Below are positions 27,843 through 37,374 of a DNA stretch of 64,000 bases, in pieces. Below the pieces are notes generated by a model. That model searched no databases. It was given only the letters and a program-made list of their open reading frames with translations, and was not told where the DNA came from. Source of the stretch: a virus. Numbering within the stretch: the first letter of the stretch is position 1; each line of letters opens with the position of its first letter. Made by a program: the position numbers and the translations under genes. The stretch lies in IMG/VR virus record IMGVR_UViG_3300021437_000011, positions 28,247 to 92,246 of that record; one strand, written 5' to 3'.

Positions 27843-29938
27843 TGGCGGGAGAGCAAGCACAATTCGGCGCTCCCGCTGCTCCGGGAGCCACTGCTTTCTC
27901 TGAATGGGCGAAGGCTGGCGGGAAAGCTCCCGCCAGCGAATGGGACAAGTTTGGCCCCGCCGTCGCTCAGGCGCCCGCCAGCGAATGGGACCAATTTGGC
28001 CCCGCCGTCTCCCCAGAGACGGGAAAACCAAAAACATGGGGCGAATACGCCAAGGGCGTTGGCAGGTCGGCGGAGCAAGGGCTAACCTTTGGCTTCGGCG
28101 ATGAGATTAACGCCAATGCCCGCCACTACATCACCGGCGAGGACTACGACCAGGCGCTGGCTGATGAGCGGAGCAAACTCGCTCAGTTCAGAATATCGAA
28201 CCCTTATTCAGCATACGGGGCCGAGATCGGCGCGGGCATGGTCCTCCCCATGGGGGCGGCCGGAGGCGCAATGCGCGCCGGCGCAACTCTTGGGACTGCG
28301 GCCAAGGCTGGCGCCCTCACCGGAATGGGCCAAGGCGCTGCGTATGGCTTTGGCGCTGCTGAGGGGGGCGTTTTGCCCCGCGTCGCCGGTGCGGTTGAGG
28401 GCGGCGCGATTGGAGGCGCGGTAGGCGCGGCGGCTCCTGTCGTCGGCGCGGCTATTGGCGCTGGGGCGGGGGCTCTCGGCCGCGCTGCTGGGACGATTCT
28501 TAGCCCGACCGCCACCGCGGAGCGCTCTGCGGCCGAAGATATAGCCCATATGATCCAGCAAAGCGGCCTCGACCCGGCTGAGATAGCTGCGAATATGCGT
28601 CAGGGGCGTACTGGCTCGGCTGTTCCATTCAATGTGATTGACGCAGCGACCCAAACCGCTCGTGAAGCTGGTCGGCCTGGCGCTGACGTCGGACTTATCA
28701 ATGCGGCGCGAAACGCCGCAGGGACTGGCGGCCCTGCAGAGGCGATGGCCAGAGAGGCCCTCGAAACGCGCTTAGTAGACCAGCCCGCGCGTCTGCAGGA
28801 TCTTTTCTCTCGCGTAACAGGAGGACGCGATCTCGAAAGCGAGATGACGCGGCTTGATGCGGAAATCAATCAGAATGCTGGGACACGGTATCAGCAAGCA
28901 TACGCGAACGCGCGCGATTTCGACATTACGGCGGAAATGGGGCAATTTCTCGCGGGCAATGGCGAGATTCTCAAGACAAACTCCGGTCTTGGCGCTTCCG
29001 CACGCCAAGCCATCAGAATGTTTCTGGAGCGGCCAGACGCCATGGGCCGGGTTCGGCCCATCAGGACCGTCCCTGAATACATGGCCGTAAGGCGGTCTCT
29101 AGACGACATGATAGCCAAATCCATGGGCGCCAACGGCAGAGCCACTCCAGAGACACGGCTGCTGATGGACCTGCGTTCATCGATGAACGCGCCGAATGGC
29201 CCCGTAATGTCGGCTAATCCGCAGCTTGCGGCGGCGGACGCCATCTTTTCTGGCGCCAGGAGCGCTCAGGATGTGATGGCCCTTGGCGCTGGCGCGGTGA
29301 TGAAGGCTGGAGAGGAGCAACGCAGAGCTCTGACCCAGTTCGGCAGAATGACGCCTCCGCAGCAAGAGGCGTATCGCATTGGCGTCATGCAGAAGTTTGA
29401 CGACATGGTCACCTCGCAACGGTATCAGTCAACCATGCCAGCGAAGCAGTTTAACACCGAAGCGACTGAGAATTTTATTCGACGCGTATTCCCCCAAAAC
29501 CAAGCAGATAGGCTTTGGGGGGAAATCCAGCGCGAAAATATTGGAACGCGGACATTTGAAGGCGTTTTTAGCGGATCGCGTACAGCTCCAATGTTGTACC
29601 AGACCGAATACCGGGAATTGGCCCCAAGGATCGCTGGCAAGCTCGCATCCCTTGATATCCCCGGAACGATAAAAGCTATTGGAGACCTCGCCACCAAAAA
29701 TTACGGCGCGCAGAGGTCGCAAGAGCTGGTGCGCCAGCTTACCAGCATTGATCCCGCCGTCGCTCGCAATGCAGCCCGGACCATCGCGCAGATACCAGCC
29801 CGGACAGCAGCGGAAGAGGCAACTCGCCGTCGCGTTCGCTCCGCCCTGATCGGCGCCGCCCCAAAGATCGCAACGGAACAGCCTGCGTCCAGCAATGATC
29901 GCCAATACCAGATTAACGCCTTGAGGGGGCTAAGGTAA
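27842..29938 (+). CDS. internal virion / DNA ejection protein with membrane-active segments
   Basis: 698 aa, start overlapping the previous stop (TAATG). The N-terminus has a tandem motif APASEWD(K/Q)FGPAV. Residues about 120-220 are a very Gly/Ala-rich hydrophobic stretch (GAAAPVVGAAIGAGAGALG), as in ejected proteins that span the cell envelope. The remaining two thirds are helical and charged (LFSRVTGGRDLESEMTRLD). The place after the lysozyme-bearing protein fits the ejectosome. Family not recognised by name. Confidence 0.7.
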   Translation: MAGEQAQFGAPAAPGATAFSEWAKAGGKAPASEWDKFGPAVAQAPASEWDQFGPAVSPETGKPKTWGEYAKGVGRSAEQGLTFGFGDEINANARHYITGEDYDQALADERSKLAQFRISNPYSAYGAEIGAGMVLPMGAAGGAMRAGATLGTAAKAGALTGMGQGAAYGFGAAEGGVLPRVAGAVEGGAIGGAVGAAAPVVGAAIGAGAGALGRAAGTILSPTATAERSAAEDIAHMIQQSGLDPAEIAANMRQGRTGSAVPFNVIDAATQTAREAGRPGADVGLINAARNAAGTGGPAEAMAREALETRLVDQPARLQDLFSRVTGGRDLESEMTRLDAEINQNAGTRYQQAYANARDFDITAEMGQFLAGNGEILKTNSGLGASARQAIRMFLERPDAMGRVRPIRTVPEYMAVRRSLDDMIAKSMGANGRATPETRLLMDLRSSMNAPNGPVMSANPQLAAADAIFSGARSAQDVMALGAGAVMKAGEEQRRALTQFGRMTPPQQEAYRIGVMQKFDDMVTSQRYQSTMPAKQFNTEATENFIRRVFPQNQADRLWGEIQRENIGTRTFEGVFSGSRTAPMLYQTEYRELAPRIAGKLASLDIPGTIKAIGDLATKNYGAQRSQELVRQLTSIDPAVARNAARTIAQIPARTAAEEATRRRVRSALIGAAPKIATEQPASSNDRQYQINALRGLR
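27926..28012 (+). repeat. two 42 bp tandem copies encoding APASEWD(K/Q)FGPAV
   Basis: Copies at 27926-27967 and 27971-28012, offset 45 bp and nearly identical in bases, encode two copies of a 14-residue motif inside the ejection protein. A degenerate third copy (FSEWAKAGGK) lies upstream. This is a recent in-frame duplication. Confidence 0.75.
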
Positions 29939-30714
29939 TGCCACGCAATTCCACAGGGGCTTACAGTCTGCCGATTGGGGCGTTTTCGCCTGGGGGCCTG
30001 ATCAAGGCGACGGATCATAATAGCAATTACAGCGACATCGCCACGGCGCTCACTCAATCCCTGGCGACGACTGGCGTTTCTCTAATGACTGGGCCATTCA
30101 AGGCCGCATCGGGCGTCGTTACCGCGCCATCGATCACATTCAGCTCGTCTCCAACCACAGGATTTTACCTCGCGGGGGCCAATCAGATCGGCTGGGCGGC
30201 CTCGGGGGTGCAGGCTGGCTGGTTCAATTCGGATGGGACCGTTGGTTTCGCTGGGAACGTCACTTTTAGCTCAAACGTCATCGTCACTGGAAGCATAACG
30301 ACCGGAGGCGCGACCGTGACGGCGTTTGCGTCTGGAACGAGGACCTTCTTCGCCCAAGCGGCGGCTCCGGCTACGTGGACGCAAATTGTCGCCTACAACG
30401 ATTACGCCCTGCGGCTCATATCCGGAGCAGGAGGGGGGACGCACGGCACGAAAGGGTTCTCATCGATTTTCAACGTATCGATCACAAACCTAGCGTCTCA
30501 CAATCACACCCTTACCGATCCCGGTCATACCCACACTTACGACCATGGCAATATCGGGACAAGCGGCGGTTCGGGCGGCACTGATTGGTATAGCGTCTAT
30601 ACGGCGTCCACAGGGGCGACGGCGACGGGAATATCTCTCGCGGCCGCTGGCGGTGGAGCGTGGATATCATTCGACGTGCTTTATCTGGATATCATCCTTT
30701 GCCAGAAGAATTGA
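29938..30714 (+). CDS. tail fibre / collar-like protein
   Basis: 258 aa overlapping the previous stop (TAATG). The N-terminus YSLPIGAFSPGGLIKATDHNSNY is the attachment pattern of short tail proteins. Repeated beta-like segments follow (FYLAGANQIGWAASG; VGFAGNVTFSSN). The C-terminal part has NHTLTDPGHTHTYDHG, the histidine-rich metal-binding motif of collar domains. A receptor-binding or fibre-tip role is likely. Confidence 0.78.
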   Translation: MPRNSTGAYSLPIGAFSPGGLIKATDHNSNYSDIATALTQSLATTGVSLMTGPFKAASGVVTAPSITFSSSPTTGFYLAGANQIGWAASGVQAGWFNSDGTVGFAGNVTFSSNVIVTGSITTGGATVTAFASGTRTFFAQAAAPATWTQIVAYNDYALRLISGAGGGTHGTKGFSSIFNVSITNLASHNHTLTDPGHTHTYDHGNIGTSGGSGGTDWYSVYTASTGATATGISLAAAGGGAWISFDVLYLDIILCQKN

Positions 30715-30717
30715 TCA

Positions 30718-31074
30718 ATGACAAGAAAAATACCGCGCGGCGACGAAAACCTTATCTGCCGCTATCATAAGCTTCCGATGTCGGAAGTATGCCATACATG
30801 CGATTCCTGGACGCATCTGCAAGGCCGCAACCCCAATACTGGGGAAATCATTGATGACTGGAAATGCGCGGACTCGTGGATTCCTGTCCTACTCCTTGAG
30901 ATCGCGCAGAAGGCGCACGGGGTGAGCGCCGAGATTGGAAGCCTCCGCGGCGAGATGGGCAAAGCCCACGAGGAGGCTATGAGCGCGGCGCGTGGCGTGG
31001 CGGTGATGACCGCGCTCCCCATGAGGGGCGCTCCGCGACTGCTTGAAACGAAAAACAGCTCCGAGGGCGACTGA
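30718..31074 (+). CDS. small phage protein with conserved Cys motif
   Basis: 118 aa. The N-terminal part has C, CHTCDSW, then NPNTGEIIDDWKCADSW, a four-Cys set that may bind zinc; the C-terminal half is a helix. Similar small proteins sit beside phage tail genes, function unknown. Its stop overlaps the next start by one base. Confidence 0.65.
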   Translation: MTRKIPRGDENLICRYHKLPMSEVCHTCDSWTHLQGRNPNTGEIIDDWKCADSWIPVLLLEIAQKAHGVSAEIGSLRGEMGKAHEEAMSAARGVAVMTALPMRGAPRLLETKNSSEGD

Positions 31075-32210
31075 TGCCGTTTACTGGCAATACGTATACA
31101 GGCCCAGCCGGGTCAACCAACGCCACAGCCGGACAGGTTGTCCAGAGCGCGATTTGGAACGCCATCCATGGCGATCTGGCTACCGCCCTTACCACTTTGA
31201 TGACGCAGGCGAATACAAATGCGCCAGGATTCCAAAACGTCATGGCTCCGAATGGCAGCTTCCTGATCTGGCAGCGAGGGCTATCGATCGCCGTCCCAGC
31301 GTCAACGATAGCCTATACGGCCGATCGATGGTATCTGGCGACGGGGGCCACCGAGGCCAGCATTGTCGCCGCTGTTGCAGATCTTTCCGCAGGAGCGACG
31401 CCAAACTGCGCCGCCAAGGTTACGCGCAACTCCGGGCAGACCGGAACGGCGGTGGTGTCGTTTGGCTATCCATTTGACACTGATGAGATTTATAGGATGA
31501 GAGGGAGCCTGCTGTCGTTTAGCTGCGCGGTAAAATCTGGCGCCAACTGGTCTCCAGCCTCCGGGACGCTAACCGTCACGGTAGCATTCGGAACCGGGAG
31601 CGTGGGAAAGCGGGTGAACGGCTTTACTGCTGAAACCGTTGTCCTCACGATACCGACCAACCTCGCGGTAAGCAGCCCTAGAACAGTCATATCAGGAACA
31701 AGCACTGTAATAGTTCCTGTAAATTCTGGTCAGGGAGAAGTTCAGTTTACGTGGACTCCATCAGGCACCGCTGGCGCTGACGACAGCATCTCAATAGATG
31801 AGTGTTGCTTGGTTACTGGATCTCTTATCCAAAGCTTCACTGATATACCATTCCAGACCAGTCTTGATATGTGCAAAAGGCACTATCAGAAAACGTTCCC
31901 CTACGCCACTGCTCCGGCGCAAAACGCGGGAACCCAGGGCGCGTTGAGTCTGATCTCCGCGACATCAAAAGTCGGCCTGTTCTGGAAATTTGCGGACGAG
32001 ATGCGCGCTGCGCCGTGGGCTATCACCACCTATTCGCCAGGCGGGGCCACGGCGAACTGGTATGACCTCACGGGAGGCGTCAGTCTCGTCACTGTTGTCG
32101 ATGTGACCAACAGCGGCAGCACTATGGGGATTATGCTCTACAGCGCGGCGACTGCAGCCGCGGCTGACCACCTCATTTATCTTCACGCCGACGCCAACGC
32201 CTCAATTTGA
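31074..32210 (+). CDS. tail fibre, probable receptor-binding protein
   Basis: 378 aa, last gene of the rightward late operon. The N-terminus (TYTGPAGSTNATAGQVVQSA) is a fibre attachment segment. The middle has NGSFLIWQRGLS and YTADRWYLATG, the pattern that starts carbohydrate-binding beta-sandwich domains of phage fibres. The end is beta-rich. It converges on the nonulosonate operon, overlapping its last gene by nine bases. Confidence 0.75.
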   Translation: MPFTGNTYTGPAGSTNATAGQVVQSAIWNAIHGDLATALTTLMTQANTNAPGFQNVMAPNGSFLIWQRGLSIAVPASTIAYTADRWYLATGATEASIVAAVADLSAGATPNCAAKVTRNSGQTGTAVVSFGYPFDTDEIYRMRGSLLSFSCAVKSGANWSPASGTLTVTVAFGTGSVGKRVNGFTAETVVLTIPTNLAVSSPRTVISGTSTVIVPVNSGQGEVQFTWTPSGTAGADDSISIDECCLVTGSLIQSFTDIPFQTSLDMCKRHYQKTFPYATAPAQNAGTQGALSLISATSKVGLFWKFADEMRAAPWAITTYSPGGATANWYDLTGGVSLVTVVDVTNSGSTMGIMLYSAATAAAADHLIYLHADANASI

Positions 32211-32630
32211 TGGAGGCGTCCACTTGTATGTGTTCTGAATGTGCGTGAAATTAAGCATCTCGAACATGCCAATCGATGGGTAGTTTCGCGGGTTGATGTT
32301 GGCGAAGAGAGGCGCGTTCGACCTCTGCTGGAGCCTGACGACGGCTCGTGGCCCGCGCCCCTTTCCACGATATCGCCGAAGCAGGAAGAGCCCAACTTCA
32401 TTCGCCTTGGAAAGGTACATGGCTCCGACGCGCACGCCGTCGTCAACGAGCAACCACCAGTCCTTGTATGGGCGTCCCAAAACAAAATCAACGTGTGTGG
32501 GACGGCCTGGCATTGAAATGTGGCTGATATTGGTGGTCTCGTCTCTCTCAGCGAGCAGATCGTAGAGAAAATCAAGCGTCTCTGAGGGGGGCTCCCCCTC
32601 TTGCGGGTAGATGCTCACCAATTCGATCAC
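32202..32630 (-). CDS. GNAT-family acetyltransferase of the nonulosonate operon
   Basis: 142 aa if started at GTG 32630, which overlaps the methylase stop (GTGA); ATG 32654 would add eight residues. Acetyl-CoA loop RRYRGKGRGPRAV, then NYPSIGMFEMLNFTHIQNTY, the usual GNAT end. By context it could be the PseH-like step acetylating the 4-amino sugar before nonulosonate synthesis, or modify the finished sugar. Last gene of the leftward operon. Confidence 0.75.
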   Translation of the reverse strand: MIELVSIYPQEGEPPSETLDFLYDLLAERDETTNISHISMPGRPTHVDFVLGRPYKDWWLLVDDGVRVGAMYLSKANEVGLFLLRRYRGKGRGPRAVVRLQQRSNAPLFANINPRNYPSIGMFEMLNFTHIQNTYKWTPPSN

Positions 32631-33244
32631 GGCTGCTTCTCCAGAAGATGCCAAGTCACGTTATCGAGCCCAGTGGCGGGCTTCCACTCAAAGCCATAGG
32701 CGATGCATCTGAGGTCCGGGAATCGCTCCAGATAGAGCGAGCCGTAGTCGGCCTTCCATAGCGCGCCAGCGCGCCCTCGATATTCGACCGCCGTCACCTC
32801 CGGGCTGAAATATTCGATGGCGGCGATCCAGTGACTGGAAACCCGGTGAATCTCGTCCATGGCCGCCCCAAGCTTCGCAGGGGGGATATGAATCAGGACT
32901 CCTGAAGTGAAGACAAAATCATTCGAGGCGTCCTGAAGCGGAATTTGGCCAGCGCAGCCGCTCAGGACCTCCGCCCCGATATTGGTTTTCATGTACTCCC
33001 TAGCGCGCTGGTTGGGCTCGATGGCGGTCAACGCCACGGTGGGGCCAACCATATATCTGAGCGCTTTCAGGTTGGCTCCACATCCCGCGCCAATCTCAAC
33101 CGCCGATCTGATCTTTTCTTTCATCGCTCCAACGATTTTGAGAAGGAGTCGGCGGCGAGCCTCAATATTTTCGAACGAAGAGCAGTTCCTCTCGGTATAG
33201 TCATCGCCAAACTGACCTTCCCACAGCTTAAGATTATCATCCAT
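32627..33244 (-). CDS. pseudaminic acid biosynthesis-associated methylase
   Basis: 205 aa, SAM-dependent methyltransferase. The start LWEGQFGDDYTERN is the signature of the methylase family tied to pseudaminic acid clusters (TIGR03587). SAM motif I is VEIGAGCGANLKAL; IPLQDASNDFVFTSGVLIHI is the post-motif. Likely O- or N-methylates the nonulosonic acid or its precursor. Overlaps both neighbours in the operon. Confidence 0.85.
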   Translation of the reverse strand: MDDNLKLWEGQFGDDYTERNCSSFENIEARRRLLLKIVGAMKEKIRSAVEIGAGCGANLKALRYMVGPTVALTAIEPNQRAREYMKTNIGAEVLSGCAGQIPLQDASNDFVFTSGVLIHIPPAKLGAAMDEIHRVSSHWIAAIEYFSPEVTAVEYRGRAGALWKADYGSLYLERFPDLRCIAYGFEWKPATGLDNVTWHLLEKQP

Positions 33245-33875
33245 TCGACGACCTCAATATATCTTCAAGTCTCTTTATGTCTTCGGGGAAGTCTACACAG
33301 TAGTTAATGTCGGAAACATTGACCTTAGCCGCCAGTGTCCCTATGTCAAGGCGTTTATTATTTTGCATCCAGGGAGTTACGTGCTCCCTATCGTACGGAT
33401 CAGATGCCTCTCCGCTTGCCGCCTCCAGGCAACCCATGGTAAAGCATTCGCAATCGAACCCTTTTGGAAATGTCCTGGTGGGATGCACGTTCGATGCGTA
33501 GTCAAGATCCTCTTTTTTAAGCATCTCAAGCACGAGTTCGCATAACGCAGGATCAATGAACGGACAGTCCGCTGTCAAGCGCATGATGATATCGGCTTTG
33601 ACATCCTTGGCCGCCTCTTGATAGCGGCCGAGGACGTCATCCTCATCTCCAGCGAAAGCAAGAACGCGCATCTCTCGGCATAGGTTCAGGATGGGCAAGG
33701 ACGCCTCATCCTCTGGGAACGCGCACACCACTTTATCAATCCCAGAAATAAGTTTGGCCCTCGTTAGGACATGCTCCAGAACAGGCTTCCCGTCGAGAAG
33801 CGCCATGGTTTTTCCTGGAAATCTTCTTGAAGTCATCCTCGCTTGTATAATGCACGCGCTTACAATTCCGGTCAT
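33237..33875 (-). CDS. SpsF-like cytidylyltransferase (CMP-nonulosonate synthase candidate)
   Basis: 212 aa. IIQARMTSRRFPGK is the nucleotide-binding loop of the SpsF/CMP-sugar synthetase family. GDEDDVLGRY and MRLTADCPFIDP are its metal and sugar motifs. In nonulosonate clusters this family activates the sugar with CMP for transfer. Overlaps the upstream gene by ATGA and the downstream gene by eight bases. Confidence 0.83.
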   Translation of the reverse strand: MTGIVSACIIQARMTSRRFPGKTMALLDGKPVLEHVLTRAKLISGIDKVVCAFPEDEASLPILNLCREMRVLAFAGDEDDVLGRYQEAAKDVKADIIMRLTADCPFIDPALCELVLEMLKKEDLDYASNVHPTRTFPKGFDCECFTMGCLEAASGEASDPYDREHVTPWMQNNKRLDIGTLAAKVNVSDINYCVDFPEDIKRLEDILRSSNG

Positions 33876-34618
33876 CCTGCCAGCCTTGTGTTAATCCCAT
33901 GGTCATGGAGATAGCGCCGCGCCCCCTGCGGCGTCATCTCGGCAAAAAGAAACCCCGCGCCAACGGCCACCGCGTCGGCGCCAACTTCGAACGCCTCAAG
34001 GAGATGAGCGTAATTCCCAGCGCCGCCAGCCGCGATAACGGGAACGCTGACGGCGGTCGAAACCTTTTGGATCAAATCACGATCAAATCCCGCCTCGCCG
34101 CCATCATGGGGAATGCTGGTTAAAATGATCTCTCCAACGCCATCTTCAACAGCGGCGCGCGCCATACATTCTGGACGTATATTATTGATTTTATTGCCAC
34201 ATTCCGTAATAACGCGATCATGGGCGACATCGATCGCGGCGACTATGGCCTGGGCGCCAAAGCGCTCAGACGCCGCGCGGATCAAAACACGATCAAATAA
34301 TGCGGAACCGAGCACAACCTTATCCGCGCCGGCGCGAAGGAGCTCGCGGATATGCTCCAACGTCGAAACCCCGCCTCCGATCGCTACGGGCATGAAGCAT
34401 TCAGCAGTGAACTCCCTCAGCTCGGCGAAGCGCGGCTCGCGGGCCTCTGGCGTCGCCGCGACATCGAGAATGACCAGCTCATCGATCTGACGCCGGTCAC
34501 ACACCCGGATAGCCTGCATAAGGGAGCCAACATGGCGCCGGTTGTGGAACTGCTTTCCCTTCACCAAGGATTTGCCATCCCACAAAAGCGTGGTGATAAC
34601 CCGCCTCTTGATCATCAC
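33872..34618 (-). CDS. HisF-like cyclase subunit of sugar amidination
   Basis: 248 aa TIM barrel resembling imidazole glycerol phosphate synthase HisF: N-terminal RVITTLLWDG, PVAIGGGVSTLEHI, then VIAAGGAGNY and AVAVGAGFLF. Beside an N-acetyl sugar amidotransferase it matches the HisF2 paralogues that help convert an acetamido to an acetamidino group on surface sugars. The usual glutaminase partner (HisH2) is not in this window. Overlaps the preceding gene by ATGA. Confidence 0.82.
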   Translation of the reverse strand: MMIKRRVITTLLWDGKSLVKGKQFHNRRHVGSLMQAIRVCDRRQIDELVILDVAATPEAREPRFAELREFTAECFMPVAIGGGVSTLEHIRELLRAGADKVVLGSALFDRVLIRAASERFGAQAIVAAIDVAHDRVITECGNKINNIRPECMARAAVEDGVGEIILTSIPHDGGEAGFDRDLIQKVSTAVSVPVIAAGGAGNYAHLLEAFEVGADAVAVGAGFLFAEMTPQGARRYLHDHGINTRLAG

Positions 34619-35736
34619 GCGACCTCAAAAAGCGGCGTAGGACGCGGCGCGCTCAGGGACAAACTGAAGATCTGCTTGTTCGTGAATCGATCGGCCACAT
34701 TCACAAAATCATTGAGATTCAGGCCGAGGGGGCCGACGATTTCATGGAGCGGCTTTCCCAAGTAGGTCCAAGGGAACGCCCCGTCACGCTCCCTGACCAA
34801 GGCGACGGCTTCACTGCGTGCGAGTCTCCCGCGGCGGATATGGTTGCAGGCTATGTCGGTGGCGCGGCCGTAACCGTATTTCACCCACCGTAGATAATCA
34901 CGGCCGCCAGTGCAATAATTATCAAGATTCTCATAACCATAAAGGCTGCCTTCGATGTGACCGTCAATGTATTCAAATCCGCTTTGCTCTGCTATAACAA
35001 AGTTCTCATACCCATCCCATGGGAAATATCTCCCAAGCCATACGGATTGTATGCCTTTTTCCGAAAGAATGTCGCTAGACGGGAACCTATACATAGCCAT
35101 GTCATCGCATGACAGCCCTAAAATTTCCTGAACATCATCAACGCGCAGACCCAAAAGCCCAGCAAATTCCTCAATATAGCGACGCGTCATGCGTGGCGTA
35201 TCTTCGGAGCCAGCGGGGCCTGCTCCGTATTCGTCCTGAGATAGCTCGCCAAAGACGATTGTTGGGATATTCCACTTCACGGCTGCCTGGAAGGGAATGG
35301 TGTGGATTAGCACATGCTCCGGCCACGACCAGTCGCCCACCTCAGTCAGAGCCAAGCGCATGATCCGATGGCGGACCTCATCATTGGGGTGAAATTCGAC
35401 GAGATCGCACATCCGGCCGATATTGTCCAGATTGCGTCGCCCGATTGGCGTCAACATGTCAGTCCGCGCGTTGACGGCGAGGACCCGGAAACCAAGATCC
35501 TTGCATTTCACAACCTGCGCCGTGCTATCCTTTCCGCCGCTGACGGGGACAATCACGAGGGGCTCCCCCTTATGCCGCCAGCTCAGCTCCACCGTCTTCG
35601 CGAATTCCACGGCCCTGGCGGCCCAGTCGACGGCTTGGCGGCGGTCATAATTCTGGCAGGCGGAACACAGGCCATCTTCATCAAAGCGAAGGTCTGGTTT
35701 CAGTTCGGGGTAAACGCAGCGTATGCAGTATCTCAT
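34615..35736 (-). CDS. N-acetyl sugar amidotransferase (WbpG/PseA-like)
   Basis: 373 aa. N-terminal zinc motif CIRCVYP with CSACQNY, then the PP-loop VPVSGGKDST that activates the substrate with ATP, and TIVFGELSQDEYG. This is the TIGR03573 type (WbpG, PseA) forming acetamidino groups on nonulosonic acids and other sugars. Full length. It works with the HisF-like product of the next gene; ammonia would need an unseen glutaminase. Confidence 0.86.
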   Translation of the reverse strand: MRYCIRCVYPELKPDLRFDEDGLCSACQNYDRRQAVDWAARAVEFAKTVELSWRHKGEPLVIVPVSGGKDSTAQVVKCKDLGFRVLAVNARTDMLTPIGRRNLDNIGRMCDLVEFHPNDEVRHRIMRLALTEVGDWSWPEHVLIHTIPFQAAVKWNIPTIVFGELSQDEYGAGPAGSEDTPRMTRRYIEEFAGLLGLRVDDVQEILGLSCDDMAMYRFPSSDILSEKGIQSVWLGRYFPWDGYENFVIAEQSGFEYIDGHIEGSLYGYENLDNYCTGGRDYLRWVKYGYGRATDIACNHIRRGRLARSEAVALVRERDGAFPWTYLGKPLHEIVGPLGLNLNDFVNVADRFTNKQIFSLSLSAPRPTPLFEVA

Positions 35737-35748
35737 AAAATTTACCCC

Positions 35749-36762
35749 TTATTCGAACATTCCCTCTGACAATGCTGTTCCCTTATCGAGGTCTCTTCTA
35801 GATTTTTTTCCCAGAACTCCAGAATATTTGCTAGGGTCCAACCCATATCCTGGACGTATTACTTTAACATTGTCACACGTGAAACATTCTCCTTTTTTTA
35901 TGTCTTCGACGACGTAGATTGACCTTTTCATTTGCATGCTGGTTTCTTCGCTTCTTGGAGCCTCGCATTGCATGGCGGCCCATGCCATTTCGACGGAGCT
36001 GACGAAGTCGCGGAAGCGCTCCGGGCGGCAGGCAAAGTCCTCGTCAGCGCTCCCGCGCTCTCCAATGTGCTTTTCAATGACGCGCACCCCGCACGCAACG
36101 GCGGCGATCGCCGTGATGTTGTTGATGGTATGGTCGCTGAAACCAATCTCATGGCGAGAAAAGCGGCTCTGCAGATTCCTGATAGACCACAGATTGGCCT
36201 CCCGAACTGGTGTGGGGTAGCCCGACACACAGTGCAGAATGACGACGTCGCGCCCATAGAGGGCGTCCAGAGCCGCATTGATGTCATAGAGGCTTGCCAT
36301 GCCCGTGGAGATAATGACGGGCTTCTGCGTCTCGCGAACGCGCTCCAAAAGCTGAAAATGGTTGATCTCGGCCGATGCGATTTTATAGGCGGGGCAGTCG
36401 ATTTCCTCTAGAAAATCAACATCCTCAACCGAGAACGGGCTGGAGAAAATCGGAACGCCCAAGCCTTCCGCAGCATCAAAAAGCGGCCTGTGCCACTCGC
36501 GAGGCGTCATCGCCTCGCTGTACAGGTCATAGAGGTTCCGCCCTTTCCAGGCGCCGCCCTTGATCTCGAAGTCCGGGCCATTGCACTTGATCGTCAGGCT
36601 ATCGGGAGTGTAGGTCTGGATCTTGATCGCCCCAGCGCCGGCGCGCGCTGCGTCAACGACAAGCTCTTGGGCCTGCTCCAGGTCGCCACAGTGACCGCTT
36701 CCGATCTCCGCAATGGTAAGGGGCGGGCGGTTGAGCCCGAAGTCGTACCCAAGGATATTCAT
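35749..36762 (-). CDS. pseI: pseudaminic acid synthase-like NeuB-family enzyme
   Basis: 337 aa. Condenses a 6-deoxy-hexosamine with phosphoenolpyruvate to make the nine-carbon acid. NeuB barrel motifs: IAEIGSGHCGD, AIKIQTYTPDSLT, FSSPFSVEDVDFLEEIDCPAYKIAS (in parts), VIEKHIG; the SAF domain follows (RSIYVVEDIKKGE, IRPGYGLDP). NLYDLYSEAMTP is typical of the PseI branch over sialic or legionaminic synthases. Complete, so likely active. Confidence 0.88.
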   Translation of the reverse strand: MNILGYDFGLNRPPLTIAEIGSGHCGDLEQAQELVVDAARAGAGAIKIQTYTPDSLTIKCNGPDFEIKGGAWKGRNLYDLYSEAMTPREWHRPLFDAAEGLGVPIFSSPFSVEDVDFLEEIDCPAYKIASAEINHFQLLERVRETQKPVIISTGMASLYDINAALDALYGRDVVILHCVSGYPTPVREANLWSIRNLQSRFSRHEIGFSDHTINNITAIAAVACGVRVIEKHIGERGSADEDFACRPERFRDFVSSVEMAWAAMQCEAPRSEETSMQMKRSIYVVEDIKKGECFTCDNVKVIRPGYGLDPSKYSGVLGKKSRRDLDKGTALSEGMFE

Positions 36763-37373
36763 TTGAAGATCTCCAACATCGACAAATCTGGATATTGATC
36801 GTTATGCAGATCAGGATTGCATCGAGGCAGGGAATGGAGCTTCAACAGCCCCTGGGCAGATGTTGATGGATTCATATAGCAATGCCATCCCAGCATAGGA
36901 AAAGCGTCGTTTTTCGGGGCTACGCCCTCAGTCCGGCCATCAAATCGCGCGCGGCGGAACCAAGCGTCAGCCTCGGGATCATCATGAAGGATAGCGCCGC
37001 CCTGCTCTAGCCCCAGGATCTTGGAAGCGTGGAAAGAGACGCAAACATACTTGTAGTCCTCCTCGCGCCCCGTGGTTGCGAACATCCTCCACGTAAAGCG
37101 CCTAGCAGCATCGTAAATTCTGTGCGGCCACAGCCGGTAAGCGCCCCTCCATGGTCTATCCTCAAATTTAACCGTTCCTCCAGCATGGATAATGCTCATG
37201 GGGACACTGACATATGTACGTTTTGGGATAATAACTTCGCCTACGCATTTATATTTACAGCATAAGAATAGAGCCATTGTGCACGAATTCACAGCAACGG
37301 CGTAAGGAGCGCCAGTATATTCGCATAGCGCTTCTTCGAAATCTTTCGTTACCTGATGTGGGTTGCGCGTCAT
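36759..37373 (-). CDS. short DegT/DnrJ-type aminotransferase (PseC-like)
   Basis: 204 aa from ATG 37373; an upstream in-frame start would overlap pseB. PLP sites: AVAVNSCTMALF (cofactor loop), IYDAARRF (Asp) and SFHASKILGLEQGGAI (Lys). The family is usually about 380 aa, so the C-terminal domain is missing. The gene overlaps pseI by four bases and follows pseB by one base, with no frameshift debris, so this compact form seems intended. Expected role: 4-amination of the keto sugar from PseB. Confidence 0.75.
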   Translation of the reverse strand: MTRNPHQVTKDFEEALCEYTGAPYAVAVNSCTMALFLCCKYKCVGEVIIPKRTYVSVPMSIIHAGGTVKFEDRPWRGAYRLWPHRIYDAARRFTWRMFATTGREEDYKYVCVSFHASKILGLEQGGAILHDDPEADAWFRRARFDGRTEGVAPKNDAFPMLGWHCYMNPSTSAQGLLKLHSLPRCNPDLHNDQYPDLSMLEIFK

Positions 37374-37374
37374 C

